In this document: in pieces, positions 8,687-18,054 of the stretch
Layout of the letters: the number at the start of each line of letters is the position of its first letter
Position numbering within the stretch: the first letter of the stretch is position 1
Source: an uncultured Oxalobacter sp.
Lineage (GTDB): Bacteria > Pseudomonadota > Gammaproteobacteria > Burkholderiales > Burkholderiaceae_D
Length of the DNA: 64,000 nt
Assembly (NCBI GenBank): GCA_934401755.1
Contig: CAKRSU010000005.1
Location: forward strand, 23,521 to 87,520
Reading direction: 5' to 3'
Notes under the pieces: generated by a model
Seen by the model: the letters and a program-made list of their open reading frames with translations, nothing else
The model's database searches: none
What the model was told of the DNA's origin: nothing
Position numbers and translations under genes: made by a program

Positions 8687-9127
8687 TTAAGCGGATAACA
8701 CGGTGTAATCGAACCGCTCGCAGGCAACTTTAAAAGTACGAGGCCCTAATACACGCTGCACGGGTGCGAGCGGATTTAGATTTGTAATTACGCACTTTGT
8801 AAAGGTGTAGGCTCGTTTAATCGCTGGAATTGTCAAAGTAAACGTGAGTTCCGTTTTTTCACGATTGGTTTTTTCATACCCTTCGACAATATCGAAGCTA
8901 TCGTTGCTATCAGAATCAGACTGCAAAGTAATCGTGAAAGTGATTGGATTTGGCACACGAGCGTAGCTCATCTTGCCATCCACACCCATTTGAACAACCC
9001 CTGTTTCAAGCTCATCAGCTACCATTGCAGCGTCGGTTGAAAACCCTTGAATTTGAGTTGCGACAGGAAACAATGAACTATGCGCCATGGTTAAGACGCT
9101 ATTCATTGATGTTAATGTTTTAGCCAT
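8687..9127 (-). CDS. Tail tube protein
   Basis: A 146-residue protein directly downstream of the sheath gene and followed by a terminator, matching the highly expressed tail tube gene of contractile phages. The sequence is beta-rich, with a DGKMSYARVPNPITFTITL strand pair and an internal QSDSDSNDSFD loop. Phage proteins of this family are often annotated only as tail fibre or structural proteins; the tube assignment comes from gene order. ATG 9127 has an AAGGAG box. Confidence 0.75.
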   Translation of the reverse strand: MAKTLTSMNSVLTMAHSSLFPVATQIQGFSTDAAMVADELETGVVQMGVDGKMSYARVPNPITFTITLQSDSDSNDSFDIVEGYEKTNREKTELTFTLTIPAIKRAYTFTKCVITNLNPLAPVQRVLGPRTFKVACERFDYTVLSA

Positions 9128-9137
9128 GTTTTACTCC

Positions 9138-10625
9138 TTACAAAACAGCAATAGACGGAATCAAGATGTGCTGGATAGAGCCGCCGTCACAATAGAAGAA
9201 ATAGATAGGAGGAGACTGACGCTGCGAGCGAGTCTGTGCGGTTGCATCTCCAATGTAGAGGTAATACCCGTTGTTATAGAGTTCCTGAGAGATGTCAAAA
9301 CCAATCATCGAGAGAATCTGTGCTTTTTGGTTTTCAGACAGATTGATGCCCGCTCGAATTGAACCGTTATTTAATGCCTGATTGATTGGATCCATGAACG
9401 CGCTACGAATCAAAGCATAGCCTTGCTCGTTATACGGCATAGTATTGACGCCCAGTAAAATATCAATCATCGCAACACGCAGCTGCGCATTCAAGAAAAT
9501 CTGGTTGACGAATGGGTCGGCATATCCGTAGCTGCCGCCGATTTGGCTGTCATAGAAGAAATTGTAGTTATTCTTCGGGCCGTCGGCCGCATATGCGCCA
9601 TAGTAAGAATAGCCGTTAGCCAACAAGGTTTGAGCTTGCGTATAGTTTGATACAGTTGCGTCCAGTCCTTCCTGAGACTTAAATGCTGCCGTAATACGAC
9701 CGTTATAAGCATCCCAGTTAACCGAAGCAAAACATCCCATGACAAAAGACGCCACCTGGATGTTATTCCAGCAGGCTAGGACGTTATAGCCGTTTTGCAA
9801 GCACCAAGCGCCAAAACAAGACTCATTGCCAGGAGTTAATGCATTCTGGTCATCGTCATAAGCCACAAAGAAATAACGAGCGTTTTTGGTTGCCTGCCAT
9901 TTTGCTAACGATTTCAGTACAGACTGGTCGATTTCATTATCTTTAAACAGCAAAGTAAACTGCGCCCAGTTCAAATGGTTTTTAGATGCCATTTCAACGG
10001 AATCCTGCGCTTCGATAATGTTAGAACCTTGAGAGAGTTGTGCATTAGATAAACCTAATCCAGCTGCCGCTGTACCTGTTACCGCGGAGATAGACGAACC
10101 TTCGCCAGAAGTGCCAGAGAAGATTTCAAAGCGAGAAAATTGGCTATTCCAAACGCAAGACTGACCAGACGCTAAAGCAAGCTGCGTCTGAATTGCGGAT
10201 GCAATAGCGGTAAAGCTGTTTTGAGACGAGATATCGAGCGTTTCAACAGAATACTTTGTACCGTCTATTGTCACTTCGAGTGAGCCTGTGACCTGCTGAA
10301 TTTCGGAGAGCGTCATTCCTTTTAAAGAAGCGCCTCTCGCCCAAGCAGATGCAGTTTCTGGTGCATAACGCACAAAGAGCAGCGAATCAGGCTGTTTACG
10401 ATTTCGAACCGTATTTGCTGAAAAATAAGGAACAGCTGCTAAATATTCATCGGATGTATTCCCAAAATAGGTTGATACATCATCCAAAGAATAACACGTC
10501 AGAATTTCACCGATTGGTGCAAGTTCAGACGGCGTTAAAATCAAGCCATTAAGCGCAAGTGGGTTTGACCCCGCTCCTACGACGCCTGGATTGATTTCAA
10601 TAATTTGAGAAATTGGAATACTCAT
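9138..10625 (-). CDS. Tail sheath protein (DUF3383 family)
   Basis: A 495-residue protein of the DUF3383 type, the sheath of several contractile phages. It begins MSIPISQIIEINPGVVGAG and has the usual PSELAPIGEILTCYSLDDV segment about residue 35. The C-terminal half contains a conserved NNYNFFYDSQIGG region and ends in hydrophobic strands. The protein would polymerise around the tube and contract at infection. It lies between the tail terminator and tube genes with 2-10 base gaps. Confidence 0.88.
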   Translation of the reverse strand: MSIPISQIIEINPGVVGAGSNPLALNGLILTPSELAPIGEILTCYSLDDVSTYFGNTSDEYLAAVPYFSANTVRNRKQPDSLLFVRYAPETASAWARGASLKGMTLSEIQQVTGSLEVTIDGTKYSVETLDISSQNSFTAIASAIQTQLALASGQSCVWNSQFSRFEIFSGTSGEGSSISAVTGTAAAGLGLSNAQLSQGSNIIEAQDSVEMASKNHLNWAQFTLLFKDNEIDQSVLKSLAKWQATKNARYFFVAYDDDQNALTPGNESCFGAWCLQNGYNVLACWNNIQVASFVMGCFASVNWDAYNGRITAAFKSQEGLDATVSNYTQAQTLLANGYSYYGAYAADGPKNNYNFFYDSQIGGSYGYADPFVNQIFLNAQLRVAMIDILLGVNTMPYNEQGYALIRSAFMDPINQALNNGSIRAGINLSENQKAQILSMIGFDISQELYNNGYYLYIGDATAQTRSQRQSPPIYFFYCDGGSIQHILIPSIAVL

Positions 10626-10627
10626 TG

Positions 10628-11125
10628 TTATAACCCATTTGCGTGAATGACTCTAAAGTCACCCAAAGTTGTCCATGTATCTTCGGGAACTTCGACAGTC
10701 GGATTAAATTGAAGTGTTAAATCAGTTGACCACCGATCCAGATAGTTCTTTTCACCTGTAATGAACGGCAATTGACGCATATCGCTCGTATAGAGCGGTT
10801 TGATGTCAAGCGGAAAAAATCGAAAAGCAAAATCATCGTGAATGCAATTCAAAAAGATTTGCGCCATATCGCCCGCATTGTCACCATAAAAATCAAGCTG
10901 CATGGTGAGTTCTGTTGGTGTCATGATGTCGCTCGATGTTTCTTTGACGGTTTTAACATTCATGGATAACGCCTTTCGAAAGATTGGAGTCATCACGATG
11001 AAAGAACCATGCGGCATAGAAACACGATTGACTTGACCTTTAATGACGGTGCATTCAAAGAGTTGCCGTAGAAATTTACCGACAACATCAATGACGTCAC
11101 TTTCTGTGATATCGATTTTTATCAT
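10628..11125 (-). CDS. Neck / tail terminator protein
   Basis: A 165-residue protein when started at ATG 11125, which overlaps the preceding stop as ATGA. It resembles the phage tail terminator family (gp12/LIC_12616-like): an N-terminal helix with VVGKFLRQLF and a central strand region MPHGSFIVMTPIF. Such proteins cap the tail tube and join it to the head. It directly precedes the sheath gene. Confidence 0.68.
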   Translation of the reverse strand: MIKIDITESDVIDVVGKFLRQLFECTVIKGQVNRVSMPHGSFIVMTPIFRKALSMNVKTVKETSSDIMTPTELTMQLDFYGDNAGDMAQIFLNCIHDDFAFRFFPLDIKPLYTSDMRQLPFITGEKNYLDRWSTDLTLQFNPTVEVPEDTWTTLGDFRVIHANGL

Positions 11126-11499
11126 TGCTGTGCTACGATGACGTGCGCCCAGTTGTCCCATTTTTCAACATCATGAACAACCTTCCAATCGGTTGCATCT
11201 TCCCCTTCAAATTCTGAGAAGGTTAAAATGTCACCGCCGCGCATAAAACGAAAAGAAATGCCTGCGATGTTTTGAGAAAGATAAACAGAACGCAAAACCC
11301 CAGAAATATTGAGGTTATTCACTTGTCTTAACATTTCTCCTGTTACCGTCTGAATATTGGCTTTTACCTGATATTCTTCATAGCTCGGCACTTGGTTAAA
11401 ATGCTCATCGACAGTATTGCCTGTTGATCGCTTCCAAATAATCGTTTTATCAGGATTGATCGACTGAATCGCTAAATTGGCGATATTACGTAGATTCAT
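11122..11499 (-). CDS. Neck/connector protein, function inferred from position
   Basis: A 125-residue protein. ATG 11499 is preceded by GAGGTG at good spacing, so it is preferred over the TTG one codon upstream. No clear family motif is seen, but the gene lies among head-tail joining genes and overlaps both neighbours, consistent with a collar or head-completion protein. Confidence 0.55.
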   Translation of the reverse strand: MNLRNIANLAIQSINPDKTIIWKRSTGNTVDEHFNQVPSYEEYQVKANIQTVTGEMLRQVNNLNISGVLRSVYLSQNIAGISFRFMRGGDILTFSEFEGEDATDWKVVHDVEKWDNWAHVIVAQQ

Positions 11500-11983
11500 C
11501 AATCACCTCATACGAGATTGACTTCATCATATGCCCTGTATCAATCAATGTTTGCGTTGACCCAGATGGCGCAGTATTACCATGTTCATCCAAAATGGGA
11601 GTTCCGCGATTTCCGATGATTCGAGCTTTCTTTCGAGCAATCGTCGCTGGCGAATTAGGTGGTGGAATATTCGAGTCAATTGATTCTTGAATACATGCTT
11701 GCATTAAAACGCCTAAACGATTAGCGATTGAATGTAATTCAGCCTTTCCAGCAATAAAGTCAGCCAAACCATTTGAAAAGTCGGTTTTCCATTGGTCACC
11801 ATACTTCTTGATGGCTCGTCGCATAAACGGACGAGACGGTGTTTTTGGGTCGCCAAATTCGTTTTTGATTGCGACTTCTGCAACCGACGTTCCGTCCTCA
11901 TACGTCGCTCCTTTTAAAACGCCAGCTTTCACTTTGAGATTTTTAAGTGAGCGAATGCGATGAATGACATCTTGAATACTCAT
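11486..11983 (-). CDS. HK97 gp10-like minor tail/neck protein
   Basis: A 165-residue basic protein resembling the HK97 gp10 (tail completion) group. It carries a VKAGVLKGATYEDGTSVAEV start region, a PSRPFMRRAI motif (about residues 50-59) and a C-terminal LIDTGHMMKSI segment, all typical of that family. It would help join head and tail. It overlaps the next gene by 14 bases. Confidence 0.68.
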   Translation of the reverse strand: MSIQDVIHRIRSLKNLKVKAGVLKGATYEDGTSVAEVAIKNEFGDPKTPSRPFMRRAIKKYGDQWKTDFSNGLADFIAGKAELHSIANRLGVLMQACIQESIDSNIPPPNSPATIARKKARIIGNRGTPILDEHGNTAPSGSTQTLIDTGHMMKSISYEVIDEST

Positions 11984-11985
11984 GA

Positions 11986-12402
11986 TTAACCAAATGGATG
12001 ATGATTAGAAATGGTAAAGATACGTCCGCCCAATGCGTACGGTTTCAAAAGCATCCACAATGTTCTGCCGCATGGTGTCTGGTTAAACCAGCTGCCGTTT
12101 GGCCCGTTTTGAGGAATCGCATAAGAAACTGAAACTGTGCCTTGAGATGCGGATTGCACTGCCCCAGATTGCCCGACTTCCCAAAGATTCATGGTTGCCA
12201 TATGACACACAAACAAATAGAGAACTTCCTTGCGGTTATAAATCCCTTTATCAGGATTGTAAGGAATCATCGCTTCGTCAGTATTGTCAATAAACGTACA
12301 GGCGAGCTGAAATAAATGATTGAGCTCAGCGTCTGTTACCTTGTCTTTGGTGAATTTCGGATAAAACGAGCGGAACTCATCGGGATCAAAAATTACAATC
12401 AT
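11986..12402 (-). CDS. Head-tail connector (DUF4054 family)
   Basis: A 138-residue protein of the DUF4054 type. It begins with FDPDEFRSFYPKF, followed by helices spaced as in connector proteins and the LFVCHMATMNLW helix, then VGQSGAVQSASQGTVSVSYA. The family forms the adaptor ring below the portal. The start overlaps the upstream stop as ATGA (12399-12402). Confidence 0.78.
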   Translation of the reverse strand: MIVIFDPDEFRSFYPKFTKDKVTDAELNHLFQLACTFIDNTDEAMIPYNPDKGIYNRKEVLYLFVCHMATMNLWEVGQSGAVQSASQGTVSVSYAIPQNGPNGSWFNQTPCGRTLWMLLKPYALGGRIFTISNHHPFG

Positions 12403-12842
12403 GATTTGGTATCGGCTTCGGTGATAGTCTTTTTAGGATCAATCGGTTCATTACCTGTCTTTAGGTTTTCTTTTTCTTTGGCTTCTGCTTTCGCGTCTTC
12501 TTTTGAAGCTGCCGCAAAGAGATAGCCGCCAGAAAAGAGTTTAAAGTTAGGGTCTTTACCGTATTTTTCTTGAATTGCTTCCCAATCTGAACGAGCAATT
12601 ACGGTTTCTCCGAAAGCAGCGCCAGAATCTAAAACGCCGCCGTTGAGCCCTCGCAAAGCGCTGTTATGTCCTTTGATGACAATGTTTTTATCGTTAATAG
12701 TAAAAACAATATCTCGATGAGAACGCAAGCAAACCGTGACAAGATCAGATGTTTTCTTAGTCGTACGTGTCGATTTTGCTTTGGTTGTTTCAGTTTTAGC
12801 AGTTTCGTTAGTGATTTCGGTTTCAGTTTTAGCGGTTGTCAT
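12399..12842 (-). CDS. Hypothetical virion protein with Lys/Thr-rich N-terminus
   Basis: A 147-residue protein when started at ATG 12842, which has a GGAGAAATA box; the longer frame would begin inside the terminator region. Residues 1-34 are Thr/Lys/Glu-rich and disordered. Residues about 35-115 form a small beta domain, and the C-terminal 30 residues are Lys/Glu-rich. It lies directly after the major capsid gene and terminator. A minor head or head-completion role is plausible; no family was recognised. Confidence 0.6.
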   Translation of the reverse strand: MTTAKTETEITNETAKTETTKAKSTRTTKKTSDLVTVCLRSHRDIVFTINDKNIVIKGHNSALRGLNGGVLDSGAAFGETVIARSDWEAIQEKYGKDPNFKLFSGGYLFAAASKEDAKAEAKEKENLKTGNEPIDPKKTITEADTKS

Positions 12843-12857
12843 TATTTCTCCTAAAAA

Positions 12858-12882
12858 GAAAAACCCCGCATTAAACGGGGCT
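12858..12882 (-). terminator. Intrinsic terminator after the major capsid gene
   Basis: The stem CCCCG/CGGGG (12864-12868 with 12876-12880) is followed on the minus strand by TTTTTCTTTTT. It sits between the major capsid stop and the next start and would limit expression of downstream genes relative to capsid. Confidence 0.75.
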
Positions 12883-12907
12883 TTGAAGCACAAAAGAGCG
12901 GATTAAA

Positions 12908-13930
12908 TTAAATACCAGTCATTGAAGCAAAAGCTGCTGGCATTCGCATTGCAAACCCGTAGGTAGAAGCTGAGAACTTCTGACGGAAGCTAGATAGATC
13001 AGCAACCAAACGTCCCTGACGGATTTTTTCACCGAACGCCAACTGACCTGTTTTCTGACCAACCGCTTCAGTAATAATCAACATCAAGGTTTCGCTAGAT
13101 GTCCCAGAGAGCTGTGGAACAGTTTCGATTTCCATGTTTGGATAGTTCTTCTTCAGCATTTCGTTGACAGAAACGTTGAAGTCAGTGGAGGTTGCGAGAT
13201 AAACCGCACGCCCAGGAGAAACCAAGAGCTTCATGGAGGTGTTCTGGTCAATCAAGCCGCCCATTTGAGCTTGCAACTGACCGAACAGTTTGACGATATC
13301 ACTAAAGATTGCGCCAGTGCCGCCAGTGGTTAATGCAGACTTAGCTACCCAAGTGACCGCAGAGCCAGAAGTGTTTGGTGTAATCGCTGCTGGCAAATCA
13401 GGGTCATTTAACAACCCGTAGATGCGTTTGCCTGCAACCCCGTTCAAGTAGAACTTGTTGGAGTCGATTGCGATAATTTCAGCAGCGGAGCGCTGTTTAC
13501 CTGCAACCAAATCAATTTTTGCAGCAGCGGACAAATCGACTTCACGATCACCATAAGTGACGGTGGTCTGGAAGATATACTGGTCACGAATATTCCATTC
13601 CATGTTCACACCAGAAGATGGTCCATCACCATAATCAGCGTATGGAGCAGTCGAGCCAACGTATTCCTGTGCTGGGTACTGGTAGTTCGCTGTCGTCCAG
13701 TCTCCGACTTTAGATTCATCGAAGATCTTAGTGGCTGCTCGTTTTGCAGTTAATACTTCGATAATGTCTGGGGAGACATACTGTAGCAAAAATGCAGGGA
13801 TAGTCGTATTTGGTGCTGTGGTCAATGCCGCATCCTGCGCCAATCGCCGAGCGACATCTTCGGTTAGCCACCCCTTAGACTCGCCAAAGACGAATCCTTT
13901 CTTGGCTACATCATTTAAAGATGGATTCAT
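12908..13930 (-). CDS. Major capsid protein (DUF2184 family)
   Basis: A 340-residue protein of the DUF2184 major capsid group. The N-terminal helix region (residues 1-45) precedes FLLQYVSPDIIEVLTAKRAA, then the VGDWTTANYQYPAQEYVG segment and a C-terminal region ending RMPAAFASMTGI. It should adopt the HK97 fold and form the head shell. It follows the cement gene by 15 bases, has an AAGGAG box, and is followed by a strong terminator. Confidence 0.88.
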   Translation of the reverse strand: MNPSLNDVAKKGFVFGESKGWLTEDVARRLAQDAALTTAPNTTIPAFLLQYVSPDIIEVLTAKRAATKIFDESKVGDWTTANYQYPAQEYVGSTAPYADYGDGPSSGVNMEWNIRDQYIFQTTVTYGDREVDLSAAAKIDLVAGKQRSAAEIIAIDSNKFYLNGVAGKRIYGLLNDPDLPAAITPNTSGSAVTWVAKSALTTGGTGAIFSDIVKLFGQLQAQMGGLIDQNTSMKLLVSPGRAVYLATSTDFNVSVNEMLKKNYPNMEIETVPQLSGTSSETLMLIITEAVGQKTGQLAFGEKIRQGRLVADLSSFRQKFSASTYGFAMRMPAAFASMTGI

Positions 13931-13945
13931 ATTTACTCCTTTTTC

Positions 13946-14410
13946 TTACCAATTTCCGATAACAATCACTTCGCCGACAGCGCCGCCTTTCATGACTGTC
14001 CAGCCTGTATCAACGTTTGTACCAGAGGTTGCGGACGCCCCAGTGGAAATTGCGCCAGTGGTTGCGTCGGCTAGCACTTTCTGACCAACGGTTGCTTCGG
14101 TGGTTGAAGTAGCGTAGCAATAACCTTTTTTGATAACGGATAAGCCAGAACCTGCTGGAATCTCCATTGTTGCGCCGACGGTTAAACTTTCGTTCAAGTA
14201 CTGATAGACACGCTGAACAAAACCCAAAACAGAAGTTCCTCCTGCTTTTGCCTGTTTGAGCGGGTCAGTACCTGCAAAGCAGAAAGCGCCCGCTTTGACA
14301 GCAGTCTCTGCAATCGGATTGATGGCGGTATAGACTTTATCGGTCACATTGACCAAATCCCCCGCAACACCGACTGCAAACTCGGTATTTACTTGTTTCT
14401 GTAAAGCCAT
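13946..14410 (-). CDS. Capsid cement/decoration protein
   Basis: A 154-residue, Gly/Ala/Thr-rich beta protein beginning MALQKQVNTEFAVGVAGDLV, resembling structural cement proteins encoded just before DUF2184 capsid genes. These bind the outside of the head lattice. Start ATG 14410 has AAGGAG upstream. Confidence 0.78.
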   Translation of the reverse strand: MALQKQVNTEFAVGVAGDLVNVTDKVYTAINPIAETAVKAGAFCFAGTDPLKQAKAGGTSVLGFVQRVYQYLNESLTVGATMEIPAGSGLSVIKKGYCYATSTTEATVGQKVLADATTGAISTGASATSGTNVDTGWTVMKGGAVGEVIVIGNW

Positions 14411-14420
14411 AAGTTACTCC

Positions 14421-15233
14421 TTAAAGAATATTATTTAAGCCTTTGAATTTACCCTCGAATGTCGGTGCTGGCGCTGGGGTAGAATCCTGTGCCAAACGAC
14501 GGTTGTGCATTTTGACTGCCATGCGGAATACATCACGAGCAGAGCCTGCGGAATAAGCGCCTTCTGGTACACCCATTGCTTTTAAGCCATGAATGAAGAT
14601 GTCGTTAGCTGAGTCAAATGCCATAGCGCGAACTGCACCAACATGACGTCCGACTTCTTCTGCGGCAGCGAATTTTTCTTCCATTGCTTTGACTTGTTTA
14701 TTGACGCGAGAGTCAATTGCAGCATCTTGAGCAATCGGATCGAATTTTTCAGTGCTTTCTGCGCATTTACCCTGAATGAAGCCGTCAATAAAAGCTTCCT
14801 GAACAGCAGCATCTGCATCGTCTTTACCGCATGCATCCCATGCCTTTTTGGCTTCTGCGGCATGCTCTGACATCAATTTGTCACGTTCATGGTTTTCACC
14901 TGCAGCAATCAATTCTCCAGTGGTATCGTCTTTTCCGCCAGGAATTTCTTCGCGTTCTTCTTTCTTGATTTGGTCGTTTTCGCCCGTTTTGAAAGCTTCG
15001 GCAGCATTAAGACCTTCTTTTGGGCCTTCATCTTCTGCTTTGCTATATCCCAAATCTTTCAAAGTACCTGCAAGCGCTTCAATTTTGTCATCTGACACTT
15101 CTGGTAGCATTTCAACCAGAATCTTACGAATTGCAGCAGCTTTATCTTCATCGTTAGCGGTGGCGTCTTTTTTGTCCAGATTCTCTGGATCGCCGTCCCA
15201 CGCGCCTTTGAAGAAGTCTTTTAACTTAGACAT
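14421..15233 (-). CDS. Predicted internal-start scaffold protein
   Basis: ATG 15233 (codon 202 of the protease gene) lies in the same frame, preceded by AAAGGA with about 10 bases spacing. The product MSKLKDFFKGAWDGDPENL... is 270 residues, acidic and largely helical. Nested scaffold starts of this kind are known from lambda C/Nu3. The evidence here is the ribosome binding site at the domain boundary; expression is inferred. Confidence 0.5.
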   Translation of the reverse strand: MSKLKDFFKGAWDGDPENLDKKDATANDEDKAAAIRKILVEMLPEVSDDKIEALAGTLKDLGYSKAEDEGPKEGLNAAEAFKTGENDQIKKEEREEIPGGKDDTTGELIAAGENHERDKLMSEHAAEAKKAWDACGKDDADAAVQEAFIDGFIQGKCAESTEKFDPIAQDAAIDSRVNKQVKAMEEKFAAAEEVGRHVGAVRAMAFDSANDIFIHGLKAMGVPEGAYSAGSARDVFRMAVKMHNRRLAQDSTPAPAPTFEGKFKGLNNIL

Positions 15234-15836
15234 AAGCGTTTTTCCTTTATTCAAGTTAGTTTTTTCTAATTGGGCATCGGCAACAACCACATCTGGCCCT
15301 GCTCTGCCTTTCTCCACAAGGGCAACATGATTGCCCCGAATATTCCGCATGATGAAATCATACGGTTCGCCATCAAACTCACCTGACGTAAAATCAGGAT
15401 CGTATTGATAAGCAGAACTTAATTCCCGCGCGTATCCGTCATTAATCGCTTGAATGCCTGCCTTATCGGTAATTGATAAAACATTGTCGATATACGGTGC
15501 ATTCCAAACGGCGCTTGTGCCAACCGCTCCCACTCGATATTCTTTTTGTGGGGAATTGGCGCTTTCTGGATGATGATGTAGCAATAACGGCAAGCCGTTA
15601 AAAGTTTCAACAGCTTTCTGTAATTCAGCAGAAGGTCGATAGCCGTAGTAGATTTTTGTAGGCGATAATCCGAAGCTTTCCCATCCAGGGATTTCATTTC
15701 CGTAGTACGGAACAACTTGCTCTTTCGTAATATGACAATCGTCTACATGCATAAAGCCGTTATCGTCATAGCGACGTTTACTTGCCGCATCAAAAGAAAG
15801 CGCTCTTCGATGAGAGCGCTCGGTATCTTTGTTCAT
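14421..15836 (-). CDS. Prohead protease (DUF2213) fused to scaffold domain
   Basis: This 471-residue protein has two parts. Residues about 20-195 match the DUF2213 protease type, with the LPLLLHHHPES, ELSSAYQYDPD and GNHVALVEKGRAGPDV segments containing likely catalytic His and Ser. Residues about 200-471 are acidic, Lys/Glu/Asp-rich and helical, as in scaffolds. An in-frame internal ATG at 15233 has an AAAGGA box about 10 bases upstream and would give a separate 270-residue scaffold protein (see its own entry). The protein should mature the prohead. Confidence 0.82.
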   Translation of the reverse strand: MNKDTERSHRRALSFDAASKRRYDDNGFMHVDDCHITKEQVVPYYGNEIPGWESFGLSPTKIYYGYRPSAELQKAVETFNGLPLLLHHHPESANSPQKEYRVGAVGTSAVWNAPYIDNVLSITDKAGIQAINDGYARELSSAYQYDPDFTSGEFDGEPYDFIMRNIRGNHVALVEKGRAGPDVVVADAQLEKTNLNKGKTLMSKLKDFFKGAWDGDPENLDKKDATANDEDKAAAIRKILVEMLPEVSDDKIEALAGTLKDLGYSKAEDEGPKEGLNAAEAFKTGENDQIKKEEREEIPGGKDDTTGELIAAGENHERDKLMSEHAAEAKKAWDACGKDDADAAVQEAFIDGFIQGKCAESTEKFDPIAQDAAIDSRVNKQVKAMEEKFAAAEEVGRHVGAVRAMAFDSANDIFIHGLKAMGVPEGAYSAGSARDVFRMAVKMHNRRLAQDSTPAPAPTFEGKFKGLNNIL

Positions 15837-15853
15837 TTTTGTTTCTCCTGTTT

Positions 15854-16636
15854 TTATTTGCTAGGTACTAACGGCGGAATAATGCTTCTAAACGTGCAGC
15901 AACAATTAACGAGCTGCCCTGGCATAATGCGACGTCCAACATCTGGATCGTATAAACCTGCTTCATCGCCATTTAGAAAGAATCGTTTGTGATGCATCGC
16001 AACGTGCGTTTGTCGAGAAGTTTTGCGTCCTGCGATATGAATCCAAATACCCTCATTCAATCCAGCCGATAAACTGGCAGCACGGTTAATTGCAAACGTT
16101 GCCTTGTTTGTTTGATCGACGGCAATCATACGAGCACGTCTTTCTGATACGCCGAAGCTTGCTTTTAAATCCTCAATGATTTGTGATCTATCTTGTCCGT
16201 TTTGAAGTCCTCGCTGTAAAACACCAGCAACACGGTCTAATTGCTCATCAGGAATACTTTTTATGAGAGAAATTTGGGTATCTCTAAGAGACGTTAAAAC
16301 GTTTTTAACTGACGCATTGTTTTTCCATGAAACATCAACACCGACTTCTGCGAGAGCTTTTTTCAAGCTATTTGAAACGGCAGCATTCGTTCTTTTGACA
16401 AACGCTTCTGCAATTCTTTCCGAAAACTCATCAAATTCTCCTGTCCAGTATTTGCGAAGCCTGTCGAGTTCTTTTTGAATTGCTTTTGCTTGCTCTTTGC
16501 GATAAATCGCCACACCCCAATGCAATACTGACCGCTGCATACGCTCGATGATTGATTCGAGCTGCTTTTTGTACCAAACTCGAATGCCGATATTAGGCTT
16601 TATCGATCGCAATAGCTTGGATTTTGGTTTTCTCAC
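15854..16636 (-). CDS. Minor head morphogenesis protein (Mu F/SPP1 gp7-like)
   Basis: A 260-residue basic protein with a Mu F-like C-terminal domain. It shows a SERRARMIAVDQTNKATFAINRAA helix region (read in two parts), then a RQTHVAMHHKRF motif and the Cys cluster NCCCTF near the end. Proteins of this family enter the prohead and act in morphogenesis. It overlaps the portal stop as ATGA and is shorter than Mu gpF. Confidence 0.8.
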   Translation of the reverse strand: MRKPKSKLLRSIKPNIGIRVWYKKQLESIIERMQRSVLHWGVAIYRKEQAKAIQKELDRLRKYWTGEFDEFSERIAEAFVKRTNAAVSNSLKKALAEVGVDVSWKNNASVKNVLTSLRDTQISLIKSIPDEQLDRVAGVLQRGLQNGQDRSQIIEDLKASFGVSERRARMIAVDQTNKATFAINRAASLSAGLNEGIWIHIAGRKTSRQTHVAMHHKRFFLNGDEAGLYDPDVGRRIMPGQLVNCCCTFRSIIPPLVPSK

Positions 16637-18054
16637 AATACTTCACCTGATTTATCGACATCATCATTAAAATCAAATTCACCTTCTGGTGCTGGTGGTA
16701 TTTCATCAGGGTCAATATCGTTAAAGCCGCTATCTTTATCTGCAACGAGATGTTTTCTGGCTTCTTCTTGAGAAATGATATTGCGATCCACAAAGACAGC
16801 GACTGTGTCTGCTTTGGTTTTCTGAGTATTCGCTAAAACTGCTTCATCTTCTTGACCAAGTTCGTCCCATTCAAACTCAACCTCTGGATCGATAAAGCCA
16901 TAAGTATTTAGCTGCAAGCAATTCAAAATAGTCGTCATTGCCTTTCTAAACAACTTTTCTCGCTGACTCTTGATATGATCGTAGTAATTGCGAATATCGC
17001 TCTCGCCTGTTGCATTAAAACCAGATGGCGAAATTCCCAACAATTTCACAGCAGGCGTGCGGTTAATTGCTGCCAAGAATTCCAAAGCCTGACGTCCTAC
17101 ATCGGTTAACCCAGTCAAAGTAGATGAGACATTAACGATATCTTCAGCTTCCTTATCGATTGCAATCACTGCATTGTTGTCGCGATAGCGAGCAATCAAA
17201 GCAATACGTTTATCAATTTCTGCAATATTGCCTTGATTAAAAAGCGTCTCGGTTAAGTCTGTTTTAAAGACGGTCATCGAGTACTTTTTAGCCATATCAG
17301 AAGTGGCTTTGCGACATTCCCCGAAATGAATGACATAATCCCAGAGAATCTGCGCTTGAGCGATACCAAAGAAGTTGTATACTGGCTTTAAAAGAATCGA
17401 CACTTCATTGGCAACAAATCGCATCAAACGAGATGAATGCACCTTTTGCCCCATGACAAACCAGAATTCAGGCTCGTAAAAATCAGGACTTAATGGGTCG
17501 TTTGAATTGTAATTGCCCGGGTAAACGTTAATCGGATCAACAACCGTAAAGCGAACGAGTTTTCCTTTTTCAAGCTCTCGACTAACGTTTGAGATATTGA
17601 GTGGCAACTGTCTTTGAGCAACATCTGCGCCCGTATCAATATAAACCATACAACCGCCAAAATACCCGACATATTCTGCAACCTTATGCAAAACGCTTTG
17701 AACATCAAATCGCCGAAGTTCATCGTTAAGCGCGTTGATTTGCTCTTCTTCGCCTTTGACCGTTCCGAATTCACGCAGCATATCGTCGGCAACCGTTTCA
17801 ATGCAGGCACGAATCAATCCGTTTTGAGAGATATCTTGCAGCGCAGGATAGCCCATGAAAGATAATGCAGTTGGCAATTGCCCCATCTCAAGTGAATGCC
17901 CAAGCAAAGAGCAGGCGGATGCAATTGCACTATCATTAGCCATTACGGCTTTTTTATCAGGCTTACCTAATGTCGCAGCGGGTTTTAATTTATCTGCAAG
18001 TGTCATTAGTTCGATCGAATAATCTTCCTGAATGCTGATTGTTTTTTTACTCAT
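16633..18054 (-). CDS. Portal protein (DUF1073 family)
   Basis: A 473-residue portal of the DUF1073 type. It shows [16 protein letters not shown] near residue 45, the [20 protein letters not shown] segment, a [12 protein letters not shown] region and the conserved [20 protein letters not shown] motif in the C-terminal half. Current databases sometimes label this domain Acb1-like; here gene order (terminase, portal, minor head) supports a portal. It would form the dodecameric DNA gate. The start overlaps the terminase stop as ATGA. Confidence 0.85.
   Translation of the reverse strand: MSKKTISIQEDYSIELMTLADKLKPAATLGKPDKKAVMANDSAIASACSLLGHSLEMGQLPTALSFMGYPALQDISQNGLIRACIETVADDMLREFGTVKGEEEQINALNDELRRFDVQSVLHKVAEYVGYFGGCMVYIDTGADVAQRQLPLNISNVSRELEKGKLVRFTVVDPINVYPGNYNSNDPLSPDFYEPEFWFVMGQKVHSSRLMRFVANEVSILLKPVYNFFGIAQAQILWDYVIHFGECRKATSDMAKKYSMTVFKTDLTETLFNQGNIAEIDKRIALIARYRDNNAVIAIDKEAEDIVNVSSTLTGLTDVGRQALEFLAAINRTPAVKLLGISPSGFNATGESDIRNYYDHIKSQREKLFRKAMTTILNCLQLNTYGFIDPEVEFEWDELGQEDEAVLANTQKTKADTVAVFVDRNIISQEEARKHLVADKDSGFNDIDPDEIPPAPEGEFDFNDDVDKSGEVL

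Noticed and set aside
9491..9745. ORF within the sheath gene in another frame
   Set aside because: It is a shadow of the well supported sheath gene, with no ribosome site and no homology-like features.
16633..18054. Anti-CBASS Acb1-type nuclease
   Set aside because: The DUF1073 label overlaps with Acb1 in databases, but gene order and length fit the portal.
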